Assembly (NCBI GenBank): GCA_015039315.1
Contig: WIDE01000037.1
Coordinates: 64,533-128,532 of the forward strand
Direction of reading: 5' to 3'
Length of the DNA stretch: 64,000 bases
Source: Clavulina sp. PMI_390
Lineage: Eukaryota; Basidiomycota; Agaricomycetes; Cantharellales; Hydnaceae
The notes beneath the pieces are model-generated. The model searched no databases. It had not been told where the DNA came from and saw only the letters and a program-made list of their open reading frames with translations. Each line of letters opens with the position of its first letter. The first letter of the stretch is position 1. This document shows positions 46,734 to 58,193 of this stretch, piece after piece. Both the position numbers and the translations under genes were made by a program.

Positions 46734-48970
46734 CTACTTCTCAAACGCCACCAAGACCGCTTCAGAGTCAGAAACCACCACAGACACAGTGCCGTCCTTA
46801 GCAACCTTGACCGTCTCTACAACGGCTTTGCCTGAGGGTTTGCCGTCGCTTGTCTCGTACGATATACCTCCAAAGGACAATCCACTTGTGTCATCAGCGT
46901 ATCCAATCTTTAGGCGGCGCACATTGATAGATGTGGGGCAGTCCGTAGTACCAAGCGAGAGCGACACAGTGGTGCTTGGACGATCAGCCTGTGTTACATT
47001 GTTCGTGGAGAGGAATGGATTCAGGTTGACGAGAACTGCACGCTCAAGAGCGCCAGATCCGCTGTTGTAGCCAGCATAGCCACTAATGTACGACGAGGCA
47101 TCCGACGAAGTAGGAATCGCCAGCTCGGTGATATGAGTCGTCAGAGCATTCCCAAGGAAATTGGCGATGAGAATGGGGGCGTAGTATTCCGGCTGGATGT
47201 GCGCTGGAAGGGAGGCGGGCGAGTCGTCAAGTGGGGAGCGATCAAGGTAAACGGGCTGAATCTATCATCGAGCAAACAAAGTCGAGCGTCAGAACGGTAG
47301 GAGACAGAGTCATGAACAATCAACGAACCCAGTTGTACTTGTAACCAATACCATCATGGAAGTACAGTTTGGAAATACCATGCACGACCGCCTGGAGAGT
47401 GTAGTCGATAGCCCACAAGGCAGCAGCAGCAGTGTTGGACACACCCGCGTAGCCGTGGCAGCTGATCGAGTTGGTCTCGCCAAAGATGTAGGCAAGACCA
47501 TTTGACTTCACGTAAGCGATATCAGGATCAAACAGTGAAATGTTGCTCCTGATAGTAGCCTTGTTCATGAACGTTCCAATCTCGGCCGAGGGTCCACTGA
47601 CATCAGAGCAAACGGAGCTCTGGTAATGATGTTGCGAGTATCTGCAGATGAAGCACCAAGGGTGTGGGGCCGAAAAGTGCCGCCAGGGTCACAGTAAGTA
47701 AAAATATACTGCCAAGACTTCGGTGCCACGTACGTCTTAATATAGGGACTGAAGCTCGAGTTAAGAACTCCAGTAGCAAAGAGGTTCTCGGGACTGAATG
47801 GTGCCCAGCTAGCAATGTTGCTGGAAATATCCATAGCTCCAAACCAGATCTCGGTCGCCTGCGGATTCAAACCAGTAGCATTGATGATCGCTTGTGCAAA
47901 AGACTCCCACCTAGAGTACCACATCGACGGAGCAAAAAATGAAGATAAAAATAGTCAGAAACAAAATACCAGGGCTAGGGCCACAAATACGAGGGAAGGA
48001 ACAAGATGGCGACCATCGTGATGATGCCTCCCACAAGTTCGGGCGAGGGGTCGCCGGGCCAAGTGGTACCAATCCCCGGGGGAAGGGAGAGCGAGACAAG
48101 AGGAAAGAAGACATACTGATCAACAAAAGCGCTCGGAGTCCAGGTGGAACTCAATCGGTAGCCATGGTTGGCGTACAGGTCTGGCTCGTTTCCAATCAGG
48201 ATGGCGTCAAGAACGACACCCGCTGCCTCACTGGCACCACCTTTAGCAAAGGTTGAGGTGATGGCCTGGGCCTCTGCGACAGCATTATCAGTGTCGTTAG
48301 AGAGGAGGTTGACCCCCCAGACGACATGGGTACCTACGAGCAGATCGAATGATTAGCAGTTGCCTGGGAGCATGCTGAGCGGGACTCACCCTTTGGAAGG
48401 TATCGGGAAAGATCATAGTATGCGCTGCTGACTTCAACGTTGCTGGCTTCTGGGTACGGAGTCGCTGTGCTAGACGCGGGGAAGGTGGCGGTAGCAACCT
48501 ACATTGACAGTTGAATAAACTTTCTGGACTGTAGCTAATGAGTGAGGAAGACTCACAGGAACGGATTGGTTCAGAAATGTGTGGTCCTGTGAGTCAGCCC
48601 CGACACGAATATTCGGCGGCTGTCCTGTAATGTCGGCCAGATTCTCGAGCAGGGTAATGAGGTACTCGTTCTTCTCCACTAGTCCAACCCACTCGGCCCA
48701 GCGGTCACCTGTCAATCATGGCCGTCAGCAATTTCAACCAAAAGGGGACGTCTTTGGATACTCACCTTCGATAGAGAGGCCAACGAGGTCCCGACCAACA
48801 GTGTACGCGGAAGACGGGGCCGAAATCGGGACATCAACCGTCACGGAAGCAGACGTATTGCGCTTAACTACGAAATGCAGGGCTCGATTGGCTCGATGTG
48901 CGGCGGCCAGAGCACCTGGAACGTTCAAAGAGGTCAAGACGGCCCCAGCTAGGAGGGCATATGGGAGCAT
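46734..48970 (-). CDS. Secreted GH79-like beta-glycosidase, tandem copy B
   Basis: Second of three tandem paralogues. Start ATG 48970 (MLPYALLAGAVLTSLNVPGA, signal peptide); pro-piece ends HFVVKR/NTSASVTVDVP at a Kex2 site. Blocks: YTVGRDLVGLSIEG, DRWAEWVGLVEKNEYLITLL, QPPNIRVGADSQDHTFLNQS, ASEAAGVVLDAILIGNEPDL-type block with NHGYR, WFGAMDISSNIASWAPFSPE, AYVKSNGLAYIFGETNSISC, GYAGVSNTAAAALWAIDYTL, and the C-terminal INVRRLKIGYADDTSGLSFG, ending SDSEAVLVAFEK. The acid/base Glu and the nucleophile Glu are present. Intron positions checked match copy A (for example the intron after WTPSAFVDQ, about 180 bp, unusually long here). Intact; probably functional. Confidence 0.85.
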
Positions 48971-49099
48971 ATTGGCGCAGTTCAAAGAGAGTGAATGGTT
49001 TGCTCAGTGGGCAAAGAAGCGTAATGATGGACAAAAGTCAATGAATGAAAGTAATGGCGCGCTCAGATAGAGCGGAGGAGAGGAGGGGAAGCTGCCGAA

Positions 49100-49390
49100 C
49101 TGGGGAATTTTCTCTATGAGGGGGAAACATCGAACAAATTTTCAAGCTTCTTATGCGAATCGTTGCTCAATGATCAAACTGTTTGTGGAGCAAACTGGGG
49201 ATTTTCTCCGCCTGAAACGCGGGGTAGAGTGCCCCGGCGCGGTCAGGGTTACCGTTTACTGAATTCATGATGTATATTTAGACCAAGATACGCGTTTCCA
49301 AGCGTCCGTGCTGATCGATGGGACGCGTCCAAGGAAGAGGGAGGTCGTGTGGATACCGTGGGGAAATCTGGTGTCGGCACTTGTTTACTC
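49100..49390 (-). repeat. Duplicated upstream module, copy B
   Basis: Core CTTCTTATGCGAATCG at about 49147, then GCGCGGTCAGGGT, ATACGCGTTTCCAAGCGTC, GATCGATGGGACGCGTCC and GGATACCGTGGGGAAA. Closest to the copy C module (GCGGCCAGGGT, CAATCGATGGGAC, GGATACTGTGGGGAAA). Confidence 0.75.
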
Positions 49391-49788
49391 GGAGACTTTG
49401 CCGATCCCTCCTACCCATGTCATTCATAGCTGTATTTGCTTAGAACGTCGCCCTTCGCGTGTGCGGTCAACTCCACATCCCCGAATTAAACCGAGGGTAT
49501 GGTCACCGCAATGGGTCTGCTATGCTATCACAAAAATCTACTAGACAGATGGGACATCGCCAAACCGAAAGCTCCTGAGGCAATTATTTCACAGTCCTAA
49601 CTTATCTAATAGGGACTTTGCAGCTTGAGCCTAGCCTGAAAGTCATGTAAACGGTTTTTGCGGGTAGGCGCTCTGTGTAACAAGAAACAGCCATTCCGTT
49701 GCTCCACATTGTGTTTCGTTCGCAAGGATGTGTAAATACGTGTTTGCGACAAACCACACCTGGGATCTAATATTCGTCGACGTTCTTC

Positions 49789-49985
49789 TCAAGAGTTTAA
49801 TCTTACAAGCAGGAAAGTGATCCTCGAGCGCCGCTCTCCAGCTCCTCGGGTCGCAGTGGAGCTCGGTAAACTCATGTATTTCGATTTCATCTCATAGAAA
49901 CCAAGGAGCGTTGAACGTGCTAGAGGGAGAAGAATCCGGCCAACGATGTTATTGAATGGAAGGATATGCTGAACCTGATCCGCAC
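49789..49985 (+). pseudogene. F-box gene 3'-end fragment
   Basis: The text CTTACAAGCAGGAAAGTGAT..CTCGAG..CGCTCTCCAGCTCCTCGGGT..GTGGA..CGGTA aligns with the F-box gene at 43086-43155 (CTTGCAAGCAGCATGGTGAC..CTCGAG..CGCTCTCCAGCTCCTCGGGT..GTGGA..GGGTA) at roughly 80 percent by eye over about 70 bp, then more weakly to its stop region. An in-frame stop (TAG near 49903) and indels follow. No 5' part of the gene is nearby. This is a truncated, decayed copy carried along with the GH79-like duplication. Confidence 0.75.
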
Positions 49986-50145
49986 TCGACGACCTCCCTA
50001 AATTTAGGTTGAATATGACACTGGCATATCCATCGCATGAACTTGAGACAGCGAAAAATAACACAATTGCGAGTTAAGCACAATAAACACAAAGGCAATT
50101 ATATAATGGGGAAAATACGAAGAAAGGTATATGTAGCTAAAGATC

Positions 50146-52387
50146 CTAGTACTTAAACTCCACCAAGACTGCCTCGGAGTCAGAAATCACCACAGACGCA
50201 ATTCCATCCTTCCCAACCTTGACCGTCTCCACCACAGTCTTACCTGAAGGTTTACCAGAGCTCGTCTCGTATGAAACACCGCCAAAGGTCAAGCCGCTCG
50301 TATCATCAGCATGTCCAATCTTCAGGCGGCGCACGTGAATCGACTCGGGGCACTTTGTCGAGCCAAGCGAGAGCGATACAGTCGTGCTCGGACGAGCGGA
50401 CTGAGTGACGTTGCTCGTAGCAAGGAACGGATTCAGGTTGACGAGAACGGCGCGTTTAAGAGCGCCAGATTTACTGTCGAAGGCGGCGTACGCGCTGAGA
50501 TAGGACGAAGCGGGGGACGAAGTAGGAATCGTGAGCTCGGAGATCTTGGTAGTGAGGGAGTTCCCAAGGAAGTTGGCAATGACAATGGGGGCGTAGTATT
50601 CCGGTTGGATGTGTGGCGCAAGAGAGACAGGGGTGCCATCGAGCGGAGAGCTATCAAGGTGAACGGGCTGGATCTATTTGTGACAGAATTCGGGTGAGAG
50701 GCAGTGGGACTAAGGACTGAATGATCGGCAACGAGGAAAAATTAACGGACCATATTATACTTGTACCCAATGCCTTCATGGAAATATAGCTTTGTGATAC
50801 CATGAACCACTGCCTGGAGGGTATAGTCGATGGCCCACAAGGCAGCAGCAGCCGTGTTTGACACACCGGCATAACCGTGGCAGCTAATCGAGTTGGTTTC
50901 TCCAAGAATGTACGCAAGCCCATTCGACTTGACGAAAGCGATGTCAGAGTCAAACAGCGAGAGGTTGCTCCTGATGGTGGCCTTGTTCATGAAAGTCCCA
51001 ATTTCGGCCGAAGGACCACTCACATCAGAGCAAACGGAGCTCTGGTAATGGTGCTGGGAATACCTAGAGATCGAGAGCAAGTCAGGGACACCATCCCGAG
51101 AAGCGCCGTTGGACTTTTGATACAATAAAGTGATGCCAAGACTTTGATGGGACGTACGTCTTTATATAGGAACTGAGGCTTGAGTTGAGAACTCCGGTAG
51201 CGAAAAGGTTCTGGGGACTGAATGGTGCCCAGCTAGCAATGTTGCTAGAAATATCCATGGCCCCAAACCATATCTCCGTCGTGCGTGCTTGCAACTTGGT
51301 AGCGTTGATGATGGCGTGCGCGAAGGATTCCCACCTGTAATGACAAGTAGGTGAGTGAAGGGCATAAATGCATCATTAGAGATCGGACGTGAGAGTAGTG
51401 ATCGAGAACGGAAAAAAAGGCCTCAGAAGGCAACCATCATGTCAATGGCTCCCTATAATCCGGTAGAGGGATCGCCAGGGGCAAGTGGTACTAGCTTGGA
51501 GAAATGATTGCGAGAAAGGAGAAAAAGAACGTACTGGGAGACGAAAGCGCCTGGAGTCCAGGAGGCCTTCAATCGGTAGCCCTTGTTGGCGTACAAGTCT
51601 GGCTCGTTTCCGATTAAGAGAGCATCAAGTGTGATCCCTGCTGCATGACTAGCGCCTCCCTTGGAGAATGTAGAGGTGATGGCTTTCGCCTCTAACACGG
51701 CATTATCCGTGTCGTTGGAGAGGAGGTTTACTCCCCAAACGACATGGGTACCTGCAAACAACCCGAATGGTTATTGAAAGCCTTCGAATCTGTCGAGCAG
51801 GACTCACCCTTTGGGAGGAATCGAGAAAGAGCATAGTATGCACCGCTCACTTCGACATTACTAGCCTCTGGGTATGGGGTAGCAGTGCTGGAGGCAGGGA
51901 AAGTAGCGGTAGCGACCTATTTGGAAACATAAGCAAAGGTCTAGCCTCGGAATGGTTGGTAACTTGAGCTTACCGCAACGGATTTGTTGAAAAATGTGTG
52001 GTCCTGCGAGTCAGCACCGACACGGATATTTGGAGGGCGGCCTGTGATAGCGCCCAGATTATTAAGCAAGTTGTTAAAGTAGGTGTTCTTCTGCTTTGGC
52101 CCAACCCACTCAGCCCAACGATCACCTGGATAATGGATGGTCATGAGCATCCAGCGAGGAGGGGGTGTGGTTGGGTACTGACCTTCAATAGAGAGACCAA
52201 CAAGGTCTCGACCGACGGTGAACGCGGAAGAAGGGGCATGAAGAGGGACGTCTACAGTCACAGACGCAGACGTATCACGTTTTGCCAAGGGGTGGGCGGC
52301 TCCATGCGCTCGATGAGCGCCAGCCACGGCAGCTGGAACGTTCAAAGCTGTCAATAAGACGGCACTGAGGAGTGCGTATGGGCGCAT
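50146..52387 (-). CDS. Secreted GH79-like beta-glycosidase, tandem copy C
   Basis: Third tandem paralogue. Start ATG 52387 (MRPYALLSAVLLTALNVPAA, signal peptide); the pro-piece ends HPLAKR/DTSASVTVDVP at a Kex2 site. Blocks: FTVGRDLVGLSIEG, GDRWAEWVGPKQKNTYFNNL, RPPNIRVGADSQDHTFFNKS, THVVWGVNLLSNDTDNAVLE, the acid/base motif DALLIGNEPDLYANKGYRLK, WFGAMDISSNIASWAPFSPQ, AFVKSNGLAYILGETNSISC with the nucleophile Glu, GYAGVSNTAAAALWAIDYTL, and the C-terminal RRLKIGHADDTSGLTFGGVS, ending SDSEAVLVEFKY. Both catalytic glutamates are present and the frame is intact. By eye closest to copy A in the N-terminus and 3' end and to copy B in the module upstream; order of duplication not settled. Confidence 0.85.
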
Positions 52388-53458
52388 CTTGGTATAATTC
52401 AAAGGGAGTGTGTGGTTTGTTCAGTAGGTAAACCAGGAAAGTGATTGACTATGGTCAATCGAAGCGAGCACTCGCGCAGCGGTGCTGGGGAGAAGGGGGG
52501 TTAGCTGGGGACTTTTTCGACTGTGAGCAAAGTAATCGAAAGTTTCTTCAAGCTTCTTATGCGAATCGTGACTCAATAGCAATGTGCTAACATGTGGAGG
52601 ACTTTCGGAGAGCGGGTGAAAAGACCCGACGCGGCCAGGGTCTCCGCGTCTGTATCCATCCTACAGTCTATATCTTTTCTTGGCGGGGCTACGTTACCAA
52701 GCATCTATTCCAATCGATGGGACAAGTCCGAAGGAGAGGAAGGTTGCGCGGATACTGTGGGGAAAATCTTGTATTGAGTCATGTTTATGTGCCAAGACAA
52801 TTGTGACCCTCTCTCTCCCCACAATTTCTTTTTTTTTTTCTAGTTGTACTTACTTGCATGTAGCATCACCCGTGGCATGTATCATTCGGCTCATATCTTC
52901 GACATAGACCAGGAGTGCAGGTCTCCTTACCACTAATGCATAGCCTGCGTCAACCTGGAATCAATTCAAATAGGGTGCACATCATGATGATCATCGTGAC
53001 ATGCCTGCTGCTGTCAGACAACCCAGGCACCATAGCCACGATTCATTTAGCAACACTCTTGCTCGAGGGGGAGGGCGAGTCTAGAGAAGCCACAATTGCG
53101 TAGATTGCCGCCAGTCGATTATCGCGTGATCATCGTGATCATGGTGACACGCCGCCACGCGTTTGCCTCGAGGTGGTTTCTTTTCACCATCCTCCTGCCT
53201 GCTACCAACCACATCACCTTCACCCGCGCGGCCATCACATGGCTTCAAGCTCACTCTGAGGCCAAAAGCCAGCTCTTCTTCTCCCGCCTCTCATCTTCTT
53301 CCTCAGCTAAACCCCAATCCCCATTGTGAACGCGCATCGACGCACAAAGTCCGAGTCTTCGTTGTGCAAGAGAGTAGAGAATAACTCGCGGGCGTGAGCT
53401 CTACACCGCATTACTCGATCGTAAAACCCCATACACTCACTATAACCTGAATAATATC
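52388..53458. other. Upstream region of GH79-like copy C and of the next gene, no gene seen
   Basis: Contains the copy C module and an 11-nt T run near 52829-52839. Short ORFs at 52915-53330 are not coding-like. Confidence 0.5.
52490..52785 (-). repeat. Duplicated upstream module, copy C
   Basis: Core CTTCTTATGCGAATCG at about 52553, GACGCGGCCAGGGT, TACGTTACCAAGC, CAATCGATGGGACAAGTCC and GGATACTGTGGGGAAAA, in the same order as the copy B module. Confidence 0.72.
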
Positions 53459-56030
53459 ATGGAGACGCATTCTCGCGCGATGGTGCTCGGAGTTTGGCAG
53501 GGCCTGCTCCTCAGCTATCTCGTCGAATCATCCAAATCAGCCCCTTCCACTGAGTCAGTTTTCGACCGATATACGCAAATCTTGGGCACTGGCCTCGCGT
53601 TGGGCGTGGGTGGTCGCCTATTCCTTGACTACTCGACGAGCGGCGACGTCGAGGTCCTTGCCCGCGGTGTGGTTGGGATGACAGTTGGTGTCCTCGTCGG
53701 CGAGTTTGCTCGCAATGCCCTCGGATCGTATGTGGACAGCACGCCTGTGCCTGTCGAGCTCAAGAGAAAGCATACGCGAAGAAGGGTTCACACCGATGAA
53801 GAAGTGCTCGAGGGCAATGTTGCCCGCGAAGCCGCTGACTCGCTGCTCGGCGAGGTTCTCGGACGGCGCACCACTACCTCTAGGGAGACTCGCGCTTCAC
53901 GCACGCGTCCGAGGATCATCACTACCACGACCACTACCTCAACAGCATCACCCCTCACAGTTCCGGTGCAAAACGGCGCTCCCCTTCGCCCAGCCATCAC
54001 CCGCGTGCTTTCTGCAGGCGTCACGCGCGACATGCTCCGCACGGGGCGTCGGAACATTGGCGTGAATCCTGATCCTCGAAATCCCGATGGCGGCGAAGAA
54101 GATCCCGATTCTGAACATGCTCTCGAGCGTGATGTCACCGCGGCAGATTCCCAACGTCGTGTTCTCCAAGAAGAACGTGAATGGGCCCAGGCCAAGGGAG
54201 ATGCCGCGAGAAGCGCAGAACTTGATGCAGAGATCAAGCGGTACAGGGCGTTGAGTGCCGAACTGGAGGCCAGGCTCAAGCATAGGCGGTCAACCATTTA
54301 TTGTGAGTATCACTTTCGTTCTTGGGTAGAGTTCTTAGGACGCACTGACACCAACTGACAGCGACTACTTCCGCCGCTTCCACCAAGACTCCTGGGCCCC
54401 GACAGAATACGCTGATCCTCGTCGATGATCGCAGTCCTACTGCCATCGTCATTCCTGATCCTCTCCATCCCAATGCTTCTCGCACCGCGAAAGAGTATGC
54501 GAGCACTGTGTGAGTGAGTGTTCATGTGGTTCTCAGCTTACTCTTTTCCTCCTCGAATTTTCGTGTGATCATTTGAAGTGATTGCTAACGTTCTGCATCC
54601 ACTTATTTAGAGATGGAGAACTAAACCCTTCCTCTGCGCCAGTTGGCCAATCGTCCGATCTCCCATCCAGTGTCCCTCCACCTCGTACACGTTCACGGTC
54701 CGTTCCACCCGGGTTTCCATCCAGATCAACTCCAATACCACCCCCAGAACTCGTGCATCCTTATCTTCGATACTATAGTCCTAGACCTAATGAAAAACAA
54801 TCACTTGATGATTCTGCCACGGGATCGCGACAACACCACCATAAACGTGGCAGAAGTGCCAGTCATGAGCGTCGTGCGCGCAGGACGCAGTCGACGCCTA
54901 ATCTTGCGAGTCCGACTTCAGCTCCAGCTCCCCAAATCCCTCCTCCCTCTGTAGACCGAGCTCGCTCTACTGCGGCTTCGTCTACGTCTGCATCTGCCTC
55001 TAACCCACGGAATCAGACGACTCCGTCCCCGATTCCTTCCATTAGGATGCACCCTCCGCGCTCAACGTCTACCCCGACCCAACGATCGACAACCCCAGCC
55101 CCGCCTCTCGCCCCAATGCCGATGCCAGCGCCAACTCCTGCACCAGCTCCTGCCGCCGCTGCTCCAATCCCTACTCCTGCTAGTACCTCTGCTCCGTTGC
55201 CTCCTCCCAAGGACTCGCCCCTTCGAACCGCTTCGGCGGCTCGCGAGCGCCGTCGTTCGACTCCCACGCGAGCTACACGCCAGCCAGGGTGGACGGATAG
55301 GGCAGTTAGGTTCGGGAGGAGCTCCTCAGCATCAGCAGCAGGAGGAGCGCCAGCATCAGCATCAGCGTCAGCGTCGACATCGGCGGGCCAGCAGGCTGCG
55401 GCTACTCCTATACCCGTCTTTGTTGCTTCTGGGAGAGTCGCTCCTCCCAATAGCAACGCCAGTTCTGCGCCTCGAGCTACTCAAGTTCCAATCGCCGTAT
55501 CTGTGGTTGTTCCAGTTGCATCGACCTCGACAAGTCAGCCACAGTCTCGGCCTCAGCCTCAGCCTCAGGCTGCTCAAGCTTCATCAACTCGTCCCAGCTC
55601 AGCAGCATCTCGTACTCCACCTCCACCACGCCCTCGCAACCCCACTCCACCCAGCCCTCCTGTCCTACCTACCGTCATCGTCGTCCCAGCACCAAATGAG
55701 CCTCAGCCTGGCGATGCACCCGCAAACCCACTCCCTTCACTCCCAGCCTCCGCCTCGATACCTCCCTTCCCACCAAACAAGAACCCTATTGCGAGCCCGT
55801 ACATTCAACGCGTGCTTGCATCCGCACCAGCGCGTGATCGAACAGGGATCCGGATCCGAATCCTCGATCCAAAGAGTTCAAAATCAAAGGGGAAAGGACG
55901 AGAGGAGACCGGCGTAGATGTCGGGAAGGGCAAGGGCAAGGCGAGAGAGGTGCCTATCTTCGCGGGTGGGCCGCCAACAGACGATACGCCCCCAGCGAGT
56001 AGTGACGAGTGGTCTCGCGCGTTGGATTAA
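53459..56030 (+). CDS. Large low-complexity protein with N-terminal membrane segments, function unknown
   Basis: Three exons: 53459 to about 54300, a small second exon starting near 54361, and a last exon ending 56030; about 790 residues. The first 90 residues hold hydrophobic segments (ILGTGLALGVGGRLFL and VVGMTVGVLVGEFARNALG). Then comes a charged linker, a predicted helix rich in Arg/Glu (QRRVLQEEREWAQAKGDAAR, a coiled-coil-like stretch with SAELEARLKHRR), and a long Pro/Ser/Ala/Thr region that must be unstructured. The end is Lys/Gly-rich (KSSKSKGKGREE). Exon junctions are in phase. No known family was recognised. Large stretches of GC-rich simple sequence explain the long shadow ORFs on the other strand. 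Confidence 0.75.
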
Positions 56031-56859
56031 GTACAATATTATTCCTAACAGCCGCGTGCACAAGTTGGGCGTTCACCATTAGGTTCATGTTATGTTCCTA
56101 GTGGTGAGAGAGAGAGAGAGATTCTGCTAGTATTTTCGGGCTTGGTGTTCCATAATGGCTTCATGCGATACGTTCATATCGCTGGTCGATGTATAATACA
56201 TGTACGTACGTACGCTTGACGAATCTTCCGACGACTTGCTATTTCTGAGGATTTTGAGCTTGGATATGATATGATAAGTTCGAGACGTCAATTGCTGTGC
56301 AACAGAGGGTATCTCATACGAAGATTTCGCTCGAATGCACTCGGGCCCCGACTGAGAGCGTTTGTGGTATATCTAATCAACCATCCAAAGAAAACTAGCG
56401 TCGCGGAGGCTGGAAAGGAAAAGACATCTGATGCAAGAGGGTTCCGGTGAAGCATCACGGCGCTTCGGAGCCCGGAACGGAATCACATCCCGGCGCCCAC
56501 CATCGGGATCCTTGTGCTCTGAAAACCCTGATGTTAATCTAGCACAGCTAACATTAATCCAAACCCATAGATGTAGCTGCGAGGTGCCACCCGCAGCGAT
56601 GATCGCACAGCATCCTCAAAGCTTTGCTAGACTTGAACTTCTGGGAGATCGAACATCCTATAGACTCCCAAGAAGTTGATTCCCCCTCACCAATGACAGG
56701 AAAATCCTTCGAATGATTCACCAACCTCAGCACTCGGGTTTAGATCCCCATCATTAGTCGCTGCGTCTGACAGCAGCCACACAGCCTCTACGTCGTCCCG
56801 GATGCCTTCGTCAACTCCTTCACGTAGGACCATGCTCGTCCTATCTCTCTGCCGCAACA
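56031..56859. other. Intergenic with short simple repeats, no gene seen
   Basis: Contains a GA tract at about 56105-56120 and a TGTACGTACGTACG tract at 56201-56214. No coding signal. Confidence 0.5.
56105..56120. repeat. (GA)n microsatellite
   Basis: An uninterrupted run of about eight GA units downstream of the low-complexity gene. Confidence 0.8.
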
Positions 56860-56867
56860 TATATAGG
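56860..56867 (+). promoter_or_regulatory. TATA box of TVP38-like gene 1
   Basis: TATATAGG, 102 bp upstream of the ATG at 56962. The paralogue has the same octamer 103 bp upstream. Confidence 0.65.
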
Positions 56868-56961
56868 GCCTAGTGGTCATAATGCTTCCCTACCATCACC
56901 AGCACACCCCCAACCATCTATTTACCCTTATATCGCTTGTTTTTTTGGACAGCAGTAACCG

Positions 56962-58193
56962 ATGTCGTCCTATCCCCCTGCCGCCTCTTCCCAGTATCCC
57001 ATGTTACAACCACAAGGCCGACCATCCAGCCCGACTCCATCTGAACTGGAAGATGCGGACGAGAGGCCCTTTGGCTTTAGGAATCTCATGAGTCGTGGTC
57101 AATCAAAGCCTTCCAGTAAAATTCCGCTTTCACCGATCTTCCGTAGCATCCGCTGATAAGATACCGCGCTAGAATGGACAACCATTGGATTAGTGCTTTT
57201 GGTCATCTTTTTCATTGTAGTACTGGCACTACATTCGCAGATTGTGGACGCCATTGAGCCTGTTGCTGAAGACCTGCGAAAGTAAGTGGGCCGGTGCACC
57301 AGCTGTTCTCCAAAACAAGCTAATCTGTTCATTTGCGATTCTTAGTCTCCCTGGTGGATGGGCTATCCCCATTGGGATCCTTGCTATCTTGTCCTTCCCT
57401 CCTGTAAGTTGTCAGATATTCAAAGACTCGCCAAACATATTCTTACGTCCATTTTTCAACAGCTTTTCGGCCATGAGCTTGTTGACATTATGGTTGGTGT
57501 TGTCTGGGGAGTGTGGAAAGGCTTCCTTATCGCGGCTGCTGGTCACCTTCTTGGTGAGATCGCCAATTGGTTTGTCTTCAAATATTGGTGTACGGGACGC
57601 TCGGAGAAGTACGAGCAGCAGAAATTAGCGTACGCATGTCTGTCGCGTGTAGTTCGTGAGGGGGGATTCTGGGCAGTGCTCGTGATTCGGTACTCCGCCA
57701 TTCCTGCTCATTGTAAGTGGACAACTTGCTTAATGCCCGTAGCCTTGCTCTAACTTTATCCGTCCTTCTTGGGGATTCAGTCACTACCGTCATCTTCTCT
57801 GTTTGTGGCATCAAATTTTGGGTCTATCTCCTCGCCAACATCCTATCTCTCCCCAAACTCTTCATTACTGTGTACGTCGGAGTAGCTGCCGACAGCAACT
57901 CTGACTCAAAGGGCTCTAAAATCATCTCCATCGTTGTCATCGTTGTCGGCGCTCTGATCACCATTGCCGCCGCTCACTGGACCTTCCGGAGGATGGATGC
58001 TGTGCGACCTGTCATCGTGGAAGAGCGGCAGGCAGCGAGGGCAGCAAAAAGAGGTGGTATTGAAGGCATGGCGTCGGCAGCTACTAGGTCGGGTGTGGAT
58101 CCCAATGGAAGTCCTACAAGCACGCCTTTGCTCTTGGCAACCGCACCTCATACCTACGAGGCTCCCCGATACCCCCCTCCTCCTCAGCCCTAG
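56962..58193 (+). CDS. TVP38/TMEM64-family membrane protein (VTT domain), tandem copy 1
   Basis: Golgi or endosomal multi-pass membrane protein of the VTT (SNARE-associated) family. N-terminal cytosolic part is Pro/Ser-rich (MSSYPPAASSQYPMLQPQGR), then a membrane segment (TIGLVLLVIFFIVVLALHSQ), PGGWAIPIGILAILSFPPLF, the VTT core GHELVDIMVGVVWGVWKGFL, AAAGHLLGEIANWFVFKYWC, LVIRYSAIPAHFTTVIFSVC, LANILSLPKLFITVYVGVAA, a last membrane span, and a C-terminal tail ending PRYPPPPQP. Conserved family motifs (GxxxG before N-W-F; IR-x-S-x-IP) are present. Introns split the coding sequence in at least four places, all in phase. Highly similar to the gene at 59268. Confidence 0.9.

Larger units (their letters stand above)
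48971..50145. other. Spacer between GH79-like copies B and C
   Basis: Holds the copy B upstream module (about 49100-49390), unassigned sequence 49390-49780, the F-box gene fragment (about 49790-49985), and the 3' flank of copy C with the motif CAATAAACACAAAGGC near 50080. Confidence 0.55.

Noticed and set aside
54000..55456. Long minus-strand ORFs at 53788-54297 and 55013-55456
   Set aside because: Caused by GC-rich simple sequence in the low-complexity gene; they have no family features and no plausible start context.
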